From assembly GCF_014196805.1 (NCBI RefSeq), contig NZ_JACIEI010000009.1, positions 56,795 to 120,794 on the forward strand: a DNA stretch of 64,000 nt, read 5' to 3'. The notes beneath the pieces were generated by a model. The model was not told the origin of the DNA. It was given only the letters and a program-made list of their open reading frames with translations, and did no database searches. Position 1 is the stretch's first letter, and each line of letters opens with the position of its first letter. Positions 36,340-44,887 of the stretch are shown here, in pieces. The position numbers were made by a program, and so were the translations under genes. This DNA is from Sulfitobacter undariae (GTDB taxonomy: Bacteria > Pseudomonadota > Alphaproteobacteria > Rhodobacterales > Rhodobacteraceae).

Positions 36340-36369
36340 GATCTGAACACAAGAACGGGGGCGGACAGC

Positions 36370-37341
36370 GTGATACGTTTTATATTGGGCCGGTTGGTCA
36401 AAGCAGTTTTTATTTTGTTGGCGATCCTCGTCTTCAACTTTCTATTGATCCACGCCGCACCGGGTGATCCCGCCGCCGTTATGGCAGGCGAGGCAGGTGC
36501 CGCGGATGAGAAGTTTCTTGCAGATTTGCGCACGCGCTTTGGCCTTGATCAGCCGCTGTATGTGCAGCTGTTCATCTATATCAAAGGGGCGGTGCAATTT
36601 GATCTTGGCTATTCCTTCCGCCAGCAAATGTCGGTGGCGGAAATGATCGGGGATCGTTTGCCAGCCACGCTGTTGCTGACGGGAGTGGCCTTTGTGCTGT
36701 CGCTGGTTCTGGGGGTTGCGGCAGGCGTTGCAGCCTCTGCGCGTCAGGGCCGTTGGGGCGATACGATCATCTCGACATTCGCCTTGCTGTTCTATGCAAC
36801 GCCGCTGTTCTGGGTCGCGCTGATGGCGACATTGGTATTTTCGGTTTGGTTGGGCTGGTTGCCCGGATTTGGCTATTCGACGATTGGTGCCAATTATACT
36901 GGCATGGCGCATGTGCTGGATGTGGCGAAACATCTGGTTTTGCCTGCCTCCACGCTGGGGCTGTTTTTCATGGCAATCTATATGCGCATGACGCGAGCCT
37001 CCATGTTGGAGGTGTCGCGGCTGGATTTTGTGAAAACCGCCCGTGCCAAAGGGCTCAAGCGCGGCGTGATCCAGCGCCGTCACATCCTGCGCAACGCCTT
37101 GCTCCCTGTTATCACTCTGGCGGGGCTTCAGGCGGGACAGATTTTTGGCGGGGCGATCCTGACCGAAACTGTCTTTGCATGGCCCGGCATCGGACGGCTG
37201 ATGTTTGAGGCGATCAACCAACGTGATTACAACGTGATCCTTGGCGTATTTTACATTTCGGCGGCAATGGTGCTGCTGTTCAACCTGATTACAGATGTAG
37301 TCTATGTCATTGTAGACCCACGGATAAGGCTGACAACATGA
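36370..37341 (+). CDS. Dipeptide-type ABC permease (DppB-like)
   Basis: 323 residues from GTG 36370, chosen because GGGGG lies eight bases upstream and the product then starts in the family style (V/M-IRFILGRLVKAVFIL). The upstream GTG 36328 falls inside a hairpin loop. Six membrane segments and the EAA loop ...DFVKTARAKGLKRGVIQRRH identify the binding-protein-dependent permease that contacts the ATPase. Overlaps the next permease gene by four bases. Confidence 0.88.
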   Translation: MIRFILGRLVKAVFILLAILVFNFLLIHAAPGDPAAVMAGEAGAADEKFLADLRTRFGLDQPLYVQLFIYIKGAVQFDLGYSFRQQMSVAEMIGDRLPATLLLTGVAFVLSLVLGVAAGVAASARQGRWGDTIISTFALLFYATPLFWVALMATLVFSVWLGWLPGFGYSTIGANYTGMAHVLDVAKHLVLPASTLGLFFMAIYMRMTRASMLEVSRLDFVKTARAKGLKRGVIQRRHILRNALLPVITLAGLQAGQIFGGAILTETVFAWPGIGRLMFEAINQRDYNVILGVFYISAAMVLLFNLITDVVYVIVDPRIRLTT

Positions 37342-38177
37342 AGAATTTTTGGAGACGCTTCAGCTATAATCGCGGTGCCGTTATTGGCTTGTTCATTCTG
37401 ACGCTGGTCATTCTAACCGCCATTTTGGCCCCCTTTGTCTTCCCGCAAAGCCCGTGGAAAATGGTGCAGCGGCCCTTCTTGCCGCCGTTTACCGATAATG
37501 CGCTGCTTCTGGGTACGGATGCGCTTGGGCGCAATGTGATATCGGGGCTGGCCCACGGCGCCTATGTGAGCCTGTTGGTTGGGCTTGTGTCCACCATCGT
37601 GGCACTCGCGATTGGGGTACCCATTGGCGCATTGGCAGGGTATTTCGCAGGGCGCACGGATGATGCGTTGATGCGCTTTACCGAGTTCTTCCAGACGATC
37701 CCCAGCTTTGCTTTGGCGATTGTGTTGCTGGCCATCTTCCAGCCCAGTTTGATGTTTGTGATCATCGCGATCTCCATTGTGTCATGGCCTCCTGTGGCGC
37801 GTCTGGTGCGGGGTGAAGTCCTATCCCTGCGCACCCGTGAATTTGTCGAGGCGGCAACACTATCTGGCCTTGGCAACACGCAAATCATCATGCGTCACAT
37901 CCTGCCCAACGCCTTGCCGCCGATCATTGTACTGGCGTCACTTATGGTGGCGCAGGCGATCTTGCTGGAAAGTTCGCTGTCCTTCCTTGGGCTGGGTGAT
38001 CCAAACATCATGTCTTGGGGGTATATGATTGGCGCGGCGCGCACAGTGATCCGGACTGCTTGGTGGCTATCCTTTCTGCCGGGCATGGCGATCTTGTTGA
38101 CGGTTCTTTCACTGAACTTGATTGGCGAAGGCCTGAACGATGCGCTTAATCCACGTTTGACGAGGAAAACCCAATGA
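37338..38177 (+). CDS. Dipeptide-type ABC permease (DppC-like)
   Basis: 279 residues. N-terminal NRGAVIGLFILTLVILTAIL membrane segment, then the DppC motif LLGTDALGRNVISGLAHGA, five further segments, and the EAA loop FVEAATLSGLGNTQIIMRHI. Partner of the preceding permease; stop overlaps the ATPase start (ATGA). Confidence 0.9.
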   Translation: MKNFWRRFSYNRGAVIGLFILTLVILTAILAPFVFPQSPWKMVQRPFLPPFTDNALLLGTDALGRNVISGLAHGAYVSLLVGLVSTIVALAIGVPIGALAGYFAGRTDDALMRFTEFFQTIPSFALAIVLLAIFQPSLMFVIIAISIVSWPPVARLVRGEVLSLRTREFVEAATLSGLGNTQIIMRHILPNALPPIIVLASLMVAQAILLESSLSFLGLGDPNIMSWGYMIGAARTVIRTAWWLSFLPGMAILLTVLSLNLIGEGLNDALNPRLTRKTQ

Positions 38178-39805
38178 CCTTGCTGAGTATCCGCGACCTT
38201 GCCATCGCCCTGCCGGTTGGGGCTGACCGCATCTATGCCGCGCAAAATATCAACTTTGACCTCGCAGCGGGTGAAATCCTCTGCATTGTGGGTGAAAGCG
38301 GATCGGGTAAATCCATGTCTGCCAATGCGGTCATGGGGTTGCTGCCTGAAGGCGTGAAGCCTGTGAAGGGCAACATCACCTTTGACGGGCGTGAGATACT
38401 GGGCCTATCCGAGGCTGAAATGTTGCCGTTGCGGGGCGGCCGTATTTCGATGATCTTCCAAGAACCGCTGAGCGCACTAAACCCCCTGATGCGTGTGGGG
38501 GCGCAGATTGCAGAAGTGTTTGAAGCACACGGCGCGCTGAGCAAATCCGAGCGCCGTGACCGTGCGTTGAAACTGTTGGAAGAGGTTGGCATCCCCGATC
38601 CTCAGGCCGCTATCCGCGCCTATCCTTTCCAGTTGTCTGGTGGCCAACGACAGCGTGTCATGATTGCAATGGCTTTGGCGCTAGAGCCTGACATCCTGAT
38701 TGCGGATGAACCCACAACGGCACTGGATGTGACCACACAGGCGCAAATCCTAAAGCTGATCGAAGACTTGCGCAAATCGCGTGGCATGGCGGTGATCTTT
38801 ATCACCCATGATTTCGGCGTGGTGGCCGATATCGCCGACCGTGTGATCGTGATGCAAAAAGGCGAGATCGTTGAGACCGGCACCGCTGACGAAGTGCTGT
38901 TGAAGCCGCAACACGCCTACACCCGCGCCTTGATCGATGCGATCCCGCGTCTGGTGCAGCGGGTTGATACCGAGGCAGATCAGGGCAAGCCATTGCTGAC
39001 AGTTGAGAATCTGGAAAAGACATTTTCGACAGGCGCAGGGAGCCTGTTTGGCAAACGCCGTGTAGTAAAGGCTGTGCAAAACGTCAGCTTTGAACTCTTT
39101 GCGGGGGAAACCATTGGCATCGTGGGTGAATCCGGTTCGGGGAAATCAACTGTAGGCCGCTGTATTGTGCGGCTGCTTGATCCCGACGCGGGCCGCGTGT
39201 TGATGGATGGCGTAGATATCTCGCATTTGGCTGGGGCTGAGCTGCGCGACCAGCGGCGCAAGCTTCAGATGATTTTCCAAGACCCTTATTCGTCCCTCAA
39301 TCCGCGTGCGCGTGTGTCGCGTATTTTGACAGAGGGTTTGATTGCCTTTGGCACGTCAAAGGACGCAGCACATGCCAAAGCTTGTGAATTACTGGAAATG
39401 GTGGGTTTGGATGCCTCGGCAATGAAACGTTTTCCGCATGAGTTCTCGGGGGGGCAACGCCAGCGCATCGGCATTGCGCGTGCTTTGGCTCTGGACCCCT
39501 CAATCATCATCGCGGATGAGGCGGTATCGGCGTTGGATGTGTCGATACAGGCCCAAGTGCTGGACCTCTTGGCCGAGCTGAAAACCCGCCTGAACCTGTC
39601 GATGTTGTTCATCACCCATGATCTGCGTGTAGCCGCACGTATTTGTGACCGCATCATCGTGATGCAAAAGGGCAAGATTGTAGAGGCAGGACCCGTCAGC
39701 AAAGTATTGCATGACCCCGATAGCGCCTATACGCGTAGTCTTCTAGATGCGATCCCTGGTCAGGAATATGAACGCGCATTGGCACTTGCAGAAGCGGAAG
39801 TTTGA
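38174..39805 (+). CDS. Fused DppD-DppF-type ABC ATPase (two nucleotide-binding domains)
   Basis: 543 residues carrying two complete oligopeptide-type ATPase domains in one chain. Domain 1 has Walker A GESGSGKSM, signature LSGGQRQRV and Walker B ILIADEPTTALD. Domain 2, from about residue 280, has Walker A GESGSGKST, signature FSGGQRQRI and Walker B IIIADEAVSALD. Both sites look intact, except that domain 2 reads DEA for DEP. Each is followed by the family's cysteine-poor C-terminal extension. It powers the Dpp-type importer. Confidence 0.93.
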   Translation: MTLLSIRDLAIALPVGADRIYAAQNINFDLAAGEILCIVGESGSGKSMSANAVMGLLPEGVKPVKGNITFDGREILGLSEAEMLPLRGGRISMIFQEPLSALNPLMRVGAQIAEVFEAHGALSKSERRDRALKLLEEVGIPDPQAAIRAYPFQLSGGQRQRVMIAMALALEPDILIADEPTTALDVTTQAQILKLIEDLRKSRGMAVIFITHDFGVVADIADRVIVMQKGEIVETGTADEVLLKPQHAYTRALIDAIPRLVQRVDTEADQGKPLLTVENLEKTFSTGAGSLFGKRRVVKAVQNVSFELFAGETIGIVGESGSGKSTVGRCIVRLLDPDAGRVLMDGVDISHLAGAELRDQRRKLQMIFQDPYSSLNPRARVSRILTEGLIAFGTSKDAAHAKACELLEMVGLDASAMKRFPHEFSGGQRQRIGIARALALDPSIIIADEAVSALDVSIQAQVLDLLAELKTRLNLSMLFITHDLRVAARICDRIIVMQKGKIVEAGPVSKVLHDPDSAYTRSLLDAIPGQEYERALALAEAEV

Positions 39806-39808
39806 TAA

Positions 39809-40555
39809 ATGGACGTCTCCAACACAGGGCGAAAAACACTTTTGCTGACAGGCGCAAGCCGCGGTATTGGGCATGCCACCGCCCGAAAGTTCGGGGCTGA
39901 AGGCTGGCGGGTGATCGGCTGTTCACGGCAGGCGTTTTCACCTGACTGCCCATGGCCCGGTGGAGCGGATGATCATGTGCAGGTTGATTTGAGCGACCCC
40001 AAGCTGACGATGGAAGCAGTGAGCCGGATTAAAACACTATTGAACGGTGCGCCTTTAAACGCGCTGGTGAATAATGCAGGCATTTCGCCCAAAGGCCCAG
40101 ATGGGGCGCGTCTTAGTACATTAGACACGGATCTGCGCTCATGGGGGGAGGTGTTTCATGTTAATTTCTTCGCCTCGGTTGTGTTGGCGCGTGGACTTCA
40201 GGAAGAACTCTCGCTGGGCAAAGGCTCGATTGTGAACGTAACCTCTATTGCGGGTTCACGTGTGCATCCCTTCGCGGGCGCGGCCTATGCCACTTCCAAA
40301 GCCGCCCTTGCGGCGTTGACCCGCGAGATGGCGCATGACTTTGGCCCCTTGGGTGTACGCGTCAATGCCGTGGCACCGGGTGAGGTGGAGACCAGCATCC
40401 TAAGCGAAGGCACCGATAAGATCGTTGCCAACTTGCCGATGCGGCGGCTGGGTCAGCCTGCTGAAGTGGCCAATACAATCTATTTCCTATGTTCCGAGCA
40501 AAGCTCATATGTGTCGGGCACAGAGATTGAGGTAAACGGCGCACAACACGTCTAG
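39809..40555 (+). CDS. SDR family oxidoreductase
   Basis: 248 residues. Cofactor motif TGASRGIG at 14-21, NNAGISP, catalytic Tyr160 and Lys164 (YATSK), and the C-terminal substrate region ...YVSGTEIEVNGAQHV. It starts three bases after the ATPase stop and ends the importer arm. It probably oxidises or reduces an alcohol or aldehyde intermediate of the pathway run by the opposite arm. Confidence 0.87.
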   Translation: MDVSNTGRKTLLLTGASRGIGHATARKFGAEGWRVIGCSRQAFSPDCPWPGGADDHVQVDLSDPKLTMEAVSRIKTLLNGAPLNALVNNAGISPKGPDGARLSTLDTDLRSWGEVFHVNFFASVVLARGLQEELSLGKGSIVNVTSIAGSRVHPFAGAAYATSKAALAALTREMAHDFGPLGVRVNAVAPGEVETSILSEGTDKIVANLPMRRLGQPAEVANTIYFLCSEQSSYVSGTEIEVNGAQHV

Positions 40556-40578
40556 TGTGACTGTTTCGGGCAGGGAAA

Positions 40579-42495
40579 TCAAAGAGGCCCTTCGCCCAAT
40601 GTGTCATGCGCCAGTGCCAGTAAATACCCCAAGTTCAAGGCGGCCTGCGCAGACCCGTCTAGGGCCGCAACTGCTGTAGCAATTTGGCTAAGGCCCAGTG
40701 CCTGACACCGTTGGCCCAAATTATCAGGGATAGGGCGGCTTAAACTAAAAAGCGCGGCCTCGGCGGCGCGTTCCAAACACAAATGCACAGGGCTTATGGG
40801 GCGATAAGCTGTCACCTGCGAGGGGGCTATCTGTTTGCGGACCTTGTCAACGAGGGCTGTCCAGCCTTGCGGCTTGGGCAAGGCATTAAATTGCAATACA
40901 TATTGCCCTGCACGGCTCCCGCTAATCCAAATACTAAGCAAACGGGCTTTACCAGTGGGCGACAGCGCAACCAGCCCCGATGTAACGCGGCGGGAAAAGG
41001 CCGCTAACCGTTCTGTGCTGGTCGCCATTTGTTCGGGAAGCTCCAGAGCAATGGGCGCATCGTCAACGTCAAACCAAGTCCAAATCCATTTCTGGGAATA
41101 GGGATCAAATTCTGGCGGCTGGGTTGTTTTAGGCTGCAAGACCAGCAGCGCTTCGCCAGCAAGGCGGCGCAATCCACGCCCCATTTGCAGGTCAAAAGCA
41201 GCCCCCAGTTCAGACCAATCTCCCAACCCTTTTACAATGTCAGGTGCAGGCCCGATATCAGAGGCTGTTTGGGTCAGGCCAAGCCCGCCATCATGGGCTA
41301 TTGCAGCGTCTGCCAGATGCAACACCCGCCCATGCATGTTTTGCGGCTGGGCCACAGACCATAACATTTTGTGCCACGTCATGCCGGCGTGATAATTCAG
41401 GTCTGTCCCTACCGCGCGGGCCTCGGTTGCGCGGTGAATGCGCTGGGTTTTCAGGTCAAGAAACGCCATGGTCATCCCGCGTGCACCTGCCGGAGTTTGC
41501 CAAGTTTCCGCGCCCAAAAAGGTAACAACCATGGGACCAGAGGGATCAAAGCTGCGGGCCAGCCTTCCGACCAAAGCGGGATCATCGGGCGCTTTGCGCA
41601 AAGCACGGATCAACGCATGGCTGCGGCTAAGGGATAGTAAAAGGGTTTCTGGTGTTTCTTCGGCGCGGCGCAATGCCTCTTCAGTCATCCGCCGCGAAAG
41701 GCCGCGTAGCTCTGCTGCCAAACGGGGGACAGCTTCGGCGCGGGTGGAAATCGCCAAGGTGAACAAGCGGTCCGCAGCCTGACTGAGTGCGCCCGATGAA
41801 AGCGCTTGTACTGCGTCAAAAATAACCGTCTCAATTCTATCAAGAGATTGAAAATCAACACTGATATCGGCGGCGGTGGTGAGCGTTTCAGGCAGCTCGC
41901 GCCCTGAATTGTGCGCAAGCAGCAAGGCCGCAGCACAGATCACCATACGTGCGCGACTGGGTTTGGAACCTTTAAATAGGGCCTGCTTCAAGGGTAACCC
42001 TTGGGGAAACGTCACGGTTTCCGCTGTATCAACAAAGATCACGCTGCTTGTGCCAATGCCATCAGCCGCGTCGCTGATTTGGGCAGGCTCTGCTGTCAGC
42101 GCAAGGGCGCGCGCCCAGTCCTTACCTGCATATTTTTCAACTGTGGCAAAGGGTAAGGCAGCGATATCAATTACGGGTTTAGCTGGTTGTTTTATTTCCG
42201 TCTCAGCCGCTGGAAGGGCTGGGGACGCAGCCGTGTCAGACAGCGTAGAAGGGGCCGCAAGCCGCAGCGCCAGAACGGCAGCGATCACGTGGCGGCACGG
42301 AAACGGCAGGCCACAGCTACAGCGGGCTGATGTTAAATCAGGAGGCGTGAGGGTGACTGTGATCTCGTCCATGGTGACGGTCGCGGTGCTGTCCGTCAGT
42401 TCGACCGTTGCTTTAGTCGCGTCTTTTCCAGCGCGTATCACGATACCTTTGGACACCAGCCCAGTCAGGGCGGCTTCATCCCACATGTTCACCAT
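40579..42495 (-). CDS. SWIM zinc-finger protein (YehQ-like)
   Basis: 638 residues from ATG 42495; ATG 42486 is a close alternative and neither has a strong ribosome site. A SWIM zinc-binding motif CxCx5CxH (C-S-C, then C-R-H, about residues 57-68) sits in the N-terminal part, as in E. coli YehQ. The rest is helical with no recognisable enzyme motif. SWIM domains bind nucleic acid or protein. It is the last gene of the MoxR/VWA cluster, 14 bases from the VWA gene. Molecular function unknown. Confidence 0.82.
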   Translation of the reverse strand: MVNMWDEAALTGLVSKGIVIRAGKDATKATVELTDSTATVTMDEITVTLTPPDLTSARCSCGLPFPCRHVIAAVLALRLAAPSTLSDTAASPALPAAETEIKQPAKPVIDIAALPFATVEKYAGKDWARALALTAEPAQISDAADGIGTSSVIFVDTAETVTFPQGLPLKQALFKGSKPSRARMVICAAALLLAHNSGRELPETLTTAADISVDFQSLDRIETVIFDAVQALSSGALSQAADRLFTLAISTRAEAVPRLAAELRGLSRRMTEEALRRAEETPETLLLSLSRSHALIRALRKAPDDPALVGRLARSFDPSGPMVVTFLGAETWQTPAGARGMTMAFLDLKTQRIHRATEARAVGTDLNYHAGMTWHKMLWSVAQPQNMHGRVLHLADAAIAHDGGLGLTQTASDIGPAPDIVKGLGDWSELGAAFDLQMGRGLRRLAGEALLVLQPKTTQPPEFDPYSQKWIWTWFDVDDAPIALELPEQMATSTERLAAFSRRVTSGLVALSPTGKARLLSIWISGSRAGQYVLQFNALPKPQGWTALVDKVRKQIAPSQVTAYRPISPVHLCLERAAEAALFSLSRPIPDNLGQRCQALGLSQIATAVAALDGSAQAALNLGYLLALAHDTLGEGPL

Positions 42496-42509
42496 TTGCA
42501 GGACCGCGC

Positions 42510-43628
42510 TCAATTCAAAACCTCCGCCAGCCAATCGGCAAAGGCAGAAGGCGTCAAAGCGGCGCAAGCCATACCCAGCCCCGCGAGTTTGGTCGCCATG
42601 TCCCGGTCGAAATCGGCACGTCCGCTATTATCCAATGCGGCAATGCCCAGCATCTTCACCCGTGCTTCGTGCAGGCGCGCCACAGTTGCCAGCAACCTAC
42701 GCGGCCCTGCGCCCTCCATGAAATCCGAAATGAGCGCGATGACTGTGCGGCTGGGTTGTTCAACCAGCCCTTCACAATAGGTCATTGCCTTGCCGATATC
42801 AGTTCCGCCGCCCAGTTGCACAGACAGCAGCAAGGCAAGCGGATCATCAAGTTGGTCTGTGACATCCACAACCGAGGTATCAAACAGCACCATCTTGACC
42901 CGTACTCCCGGCAAACCCGCCAGAACCGAGGCCATAAGCGCCGCGAAAATCAGGCTTTCGGTCATCGATCCCGATTGGTCGACACAAAGGATGATTGTCC
43001 AGTCAAGGTGACGCTTTTGACGGGCCATGAACCGCAGGCGATCCGCCACGATACGCTGGCGCTCAGTGTCCCAATTCCCAAGGTTGGCGCGGATCGTGGC
43101 ACGTGCGTCAAAGTTGTTGGCGGATTTCATGGGTGATCTTTGGTGGCGGTTGCGACGCCCCGTCAGGGACCGCATGACCTGACTGCGCAGTTTTTGCAAA
43201 ATCTCGTCTATGACCTGCTGTGCGATGCGGCGTAGCTCGGCTTGCATTGCGGGGTCTGCGCGATCCTGAAAGGACAGCAATGTCCGCAAGGTCGCTGGCG
43301 ATGCCTCTAGGTTTTCCCAAACCTTGGGGTCTTTGAGCAGATCGGTCATTTGATAGCGGTCAAGCGCATCTGCCTTCAGGCGCTCAAAAACAGGGTCGGG
43401 AAACAGGTTTTGTGCCTCACCCAGCCAATCCAGCGCCTTCATACGGGTCGGGTCAAGCCCCGCCCCACGCGGCCCCGTTTGTATGCCACGCCGCCCGTAT
43501 TCGCGACTGTAAAGGTAATCAAGTGCCGCATCGCGCCGCTGGTCCTCTGGGCCCAGACAATTGCCCATTTGTTTATCGGCGTAGCGGCCTAGTAAAAGCC
43601 GCCAGCGTTCGGTTGCAGAGCGGCTCAT
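42510..43628 (-). CDS. VWA domain protein (YehP-like)
   Basis: 372 residues. The C-terminal von Willebrand A domain has an intact metal site DxSxS (Asp217 to Ser221 in CVDQSGSMTES), with later Thr/Asp in GGTDIGKAM and ISDFMEG. The N-terminal 190 residues are helical and Arg-rich. VWA proteins of this type partner MoxR AAA+ ATPases, often as metal-dependent adaptors, and such an ATPase is encoded in the cluster. The start overlaps the upstream stop (ATGA). Confidence 0.88.
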   Translation of the reverse strand: MSRSATERWRLLLGRYADKQMGNCLGPEDQRRDAALDYLYSREYGRRGIQTGPRGAGLDPTRMKALDWLGEAQNLFPDPVFERLKADALDRYQMTDLLKDPKVWENLEASPATLRTLLSFQDRADPAMQAELRRIAQQVIDEILQKLRSQVMRSLTGRRNRHQRSPMKSANNFDARATIRANLGNWDTERQRIVADRLRFMARQKRHLDWTIILCVDQSGSMTESLIFAALMASVLAGLPGVRVKMVLFDTSVVDVTDQLDDPLALLLSVQLGGGTDIGKAMTYCEGLVEQPSRTVIALISDFMEGAGPRRLLATVARLHEARVKMLGIAALDNSGRADFDRDMATKLAGLGMACAALTPSAFADWLAEVLN

Positions 43629-44851
43629 GGCGTTAACCCATCGTCAATCAGCGCCTGTGCTATTGCACGGTCAAGGGCCAGCCCATGGTGTAAATCCGCC
43701 TCGGAAAAGCTGTTGGGAGCGGTAAGCGTTCTGGCGTCATTGCCTAGCAGTTGCGTTAACTCTTCGGCTAGTCTGTCGGTCTCATGGGGGTTTAACCCTG
43801 TCAGGCTGCGCCGCAATGCGGGTAACATGGCAAGGAAAGCGTCTTCCTCCAGCGCCAGTAAAACATCATTTGCTGCGCTTAACACCTGCGGTGCTTGCCA
43901 CAACAGCATTGGGGCGGTTTGCAGCAATCCTTCCAAGGTTGCAGCCCGTGCGTCTGGTGTTTTGCCCACACCGCGTAGGGTGCCAGCCAGAAGCTCAGCC
44001 AAATCGGTTTCTGGTCGACGGCCAGCGCGAACCACCATTCCCATCACTGCCCCTGATAAACGCGGCGGCACATCCTCGGCCTGCAATATCGCTTCCATCG
44101 CCGCGTCAAACCGCGTGCCATCAAACCGTGCAGCCTGCGGCCCGCGTAGGACACCTGCAATCATGCGCAAGCCGTCAATGGCGCTGTCTAATGCCTCGTC
44201 GGGACGGTCGGGCAGATCCTCACAGAGATAGATCAATCGGTCATAGGCTTGTCTGGCCAGCGTCAAAAGATCGGGCGCTTGGGGATCATAGAGAGGGTCG
44301 CCAACGGCGGCGGCGGATTGCAAACGGCGCATTAATGCGGCCAACCCTGAAAAATCGGCGGCATCAGACACTGCTTGCGCCAACTCTGCAATGATCACAG
44401 TGAGGTATGGCCCTAGCCCTGCACGCAACCCCGTCAGGACCAAATCCAAAAGCGCTGCAATGTCACTTCCGCGCCCTGCCTCGAACAACGCGGCGCGGCG
44501 TTCTAGCAACTGACTGACGGCAGCCTGAGGAACAGTGGCACCCAGACGGGCGGCATCAATCAAACGACCCTCCACAAAGGGGGACCACCCGATTTCCCAT
44601 TCCTCGAACAACAGGTCAATTCTGCTGCCTATGACAAAATCAGGACCCGTCACAACCGTCCCAAACCCTGAATCCAGCAGCGCCATTTGGTGCAAAAACT
44701 GTGAGGCAGCATTGTGAGTTGGCTTGCGACGAATGTCGAGCTTGCGCGGCTTGCGAGTACTGTCGGTGATATCAAAGCGGAAACGCGCAGCGCGGGTGCG
44801 GGCATCTGCGACAATCGGGGGTTGACCCGCGCTGGCGGGGGCACGTCCCAA
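43625..44851 (-). CDS. DUF5682/YehM-like protein, C-terminal part (split by TGA)
   Basis: About 408 residues if a TTG at 44851 is used, but that codon has no ribosome site. The frame is open from 44887, immediately after an in-frame TGA (44888-44890) that ends the N-terminal part, and the 12 codons between read as ordinary protein (TEGLQTYLRGTK, then LGRAPASAG). The two parts together, about 787 codons, approach the length of E. coli YehM. Content is helical and Ala/Leu-rich with DLCEDLPDRPDEALDS-type segments and no enzyme motif. Either the gene is broken, or translation continues or restarts across TGA. Confidence 0.7.
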   Translation of the reverse strand: MGRAPASAGQPPIVADARTRAARFRFDITDSTRKPRKLDIRRKPTHNAASQFLHQMALLDSGFGTVVTGPDFVIGSRIDLLFEEWEIGWSPFVEGRLIDAARLGATVPQAAVSQLLERRAALFEAGRGSDIAALLDLVLTGLRAGLGPYLTVIIAELAQAVSDAADFSGLAALMRRLQSAAAVGDPLYDPQAPDLLTLARQAYDRLIYLCEDLPDRPDEALDSAIDGLRMIAGVLRGPQAARFDGTRFDAAMEAILQAEDVPPRLSGAVMGMVVRAGRRPETDLAELLAGTLRGVGKTPDARAATLEGLLQTAPMLLWQAPQVLSAANDVLLALEEDAFLAMLPALRRSLTGLNPHETDRLAEELTQLLGNDARTLTAPNSFSEADLHHGLALDRAIAQALIDDGLTP

Positions 44852-44887
44852 TTTTGTACCGCGTAAATAGGTCTGTAACCCTTCGGT

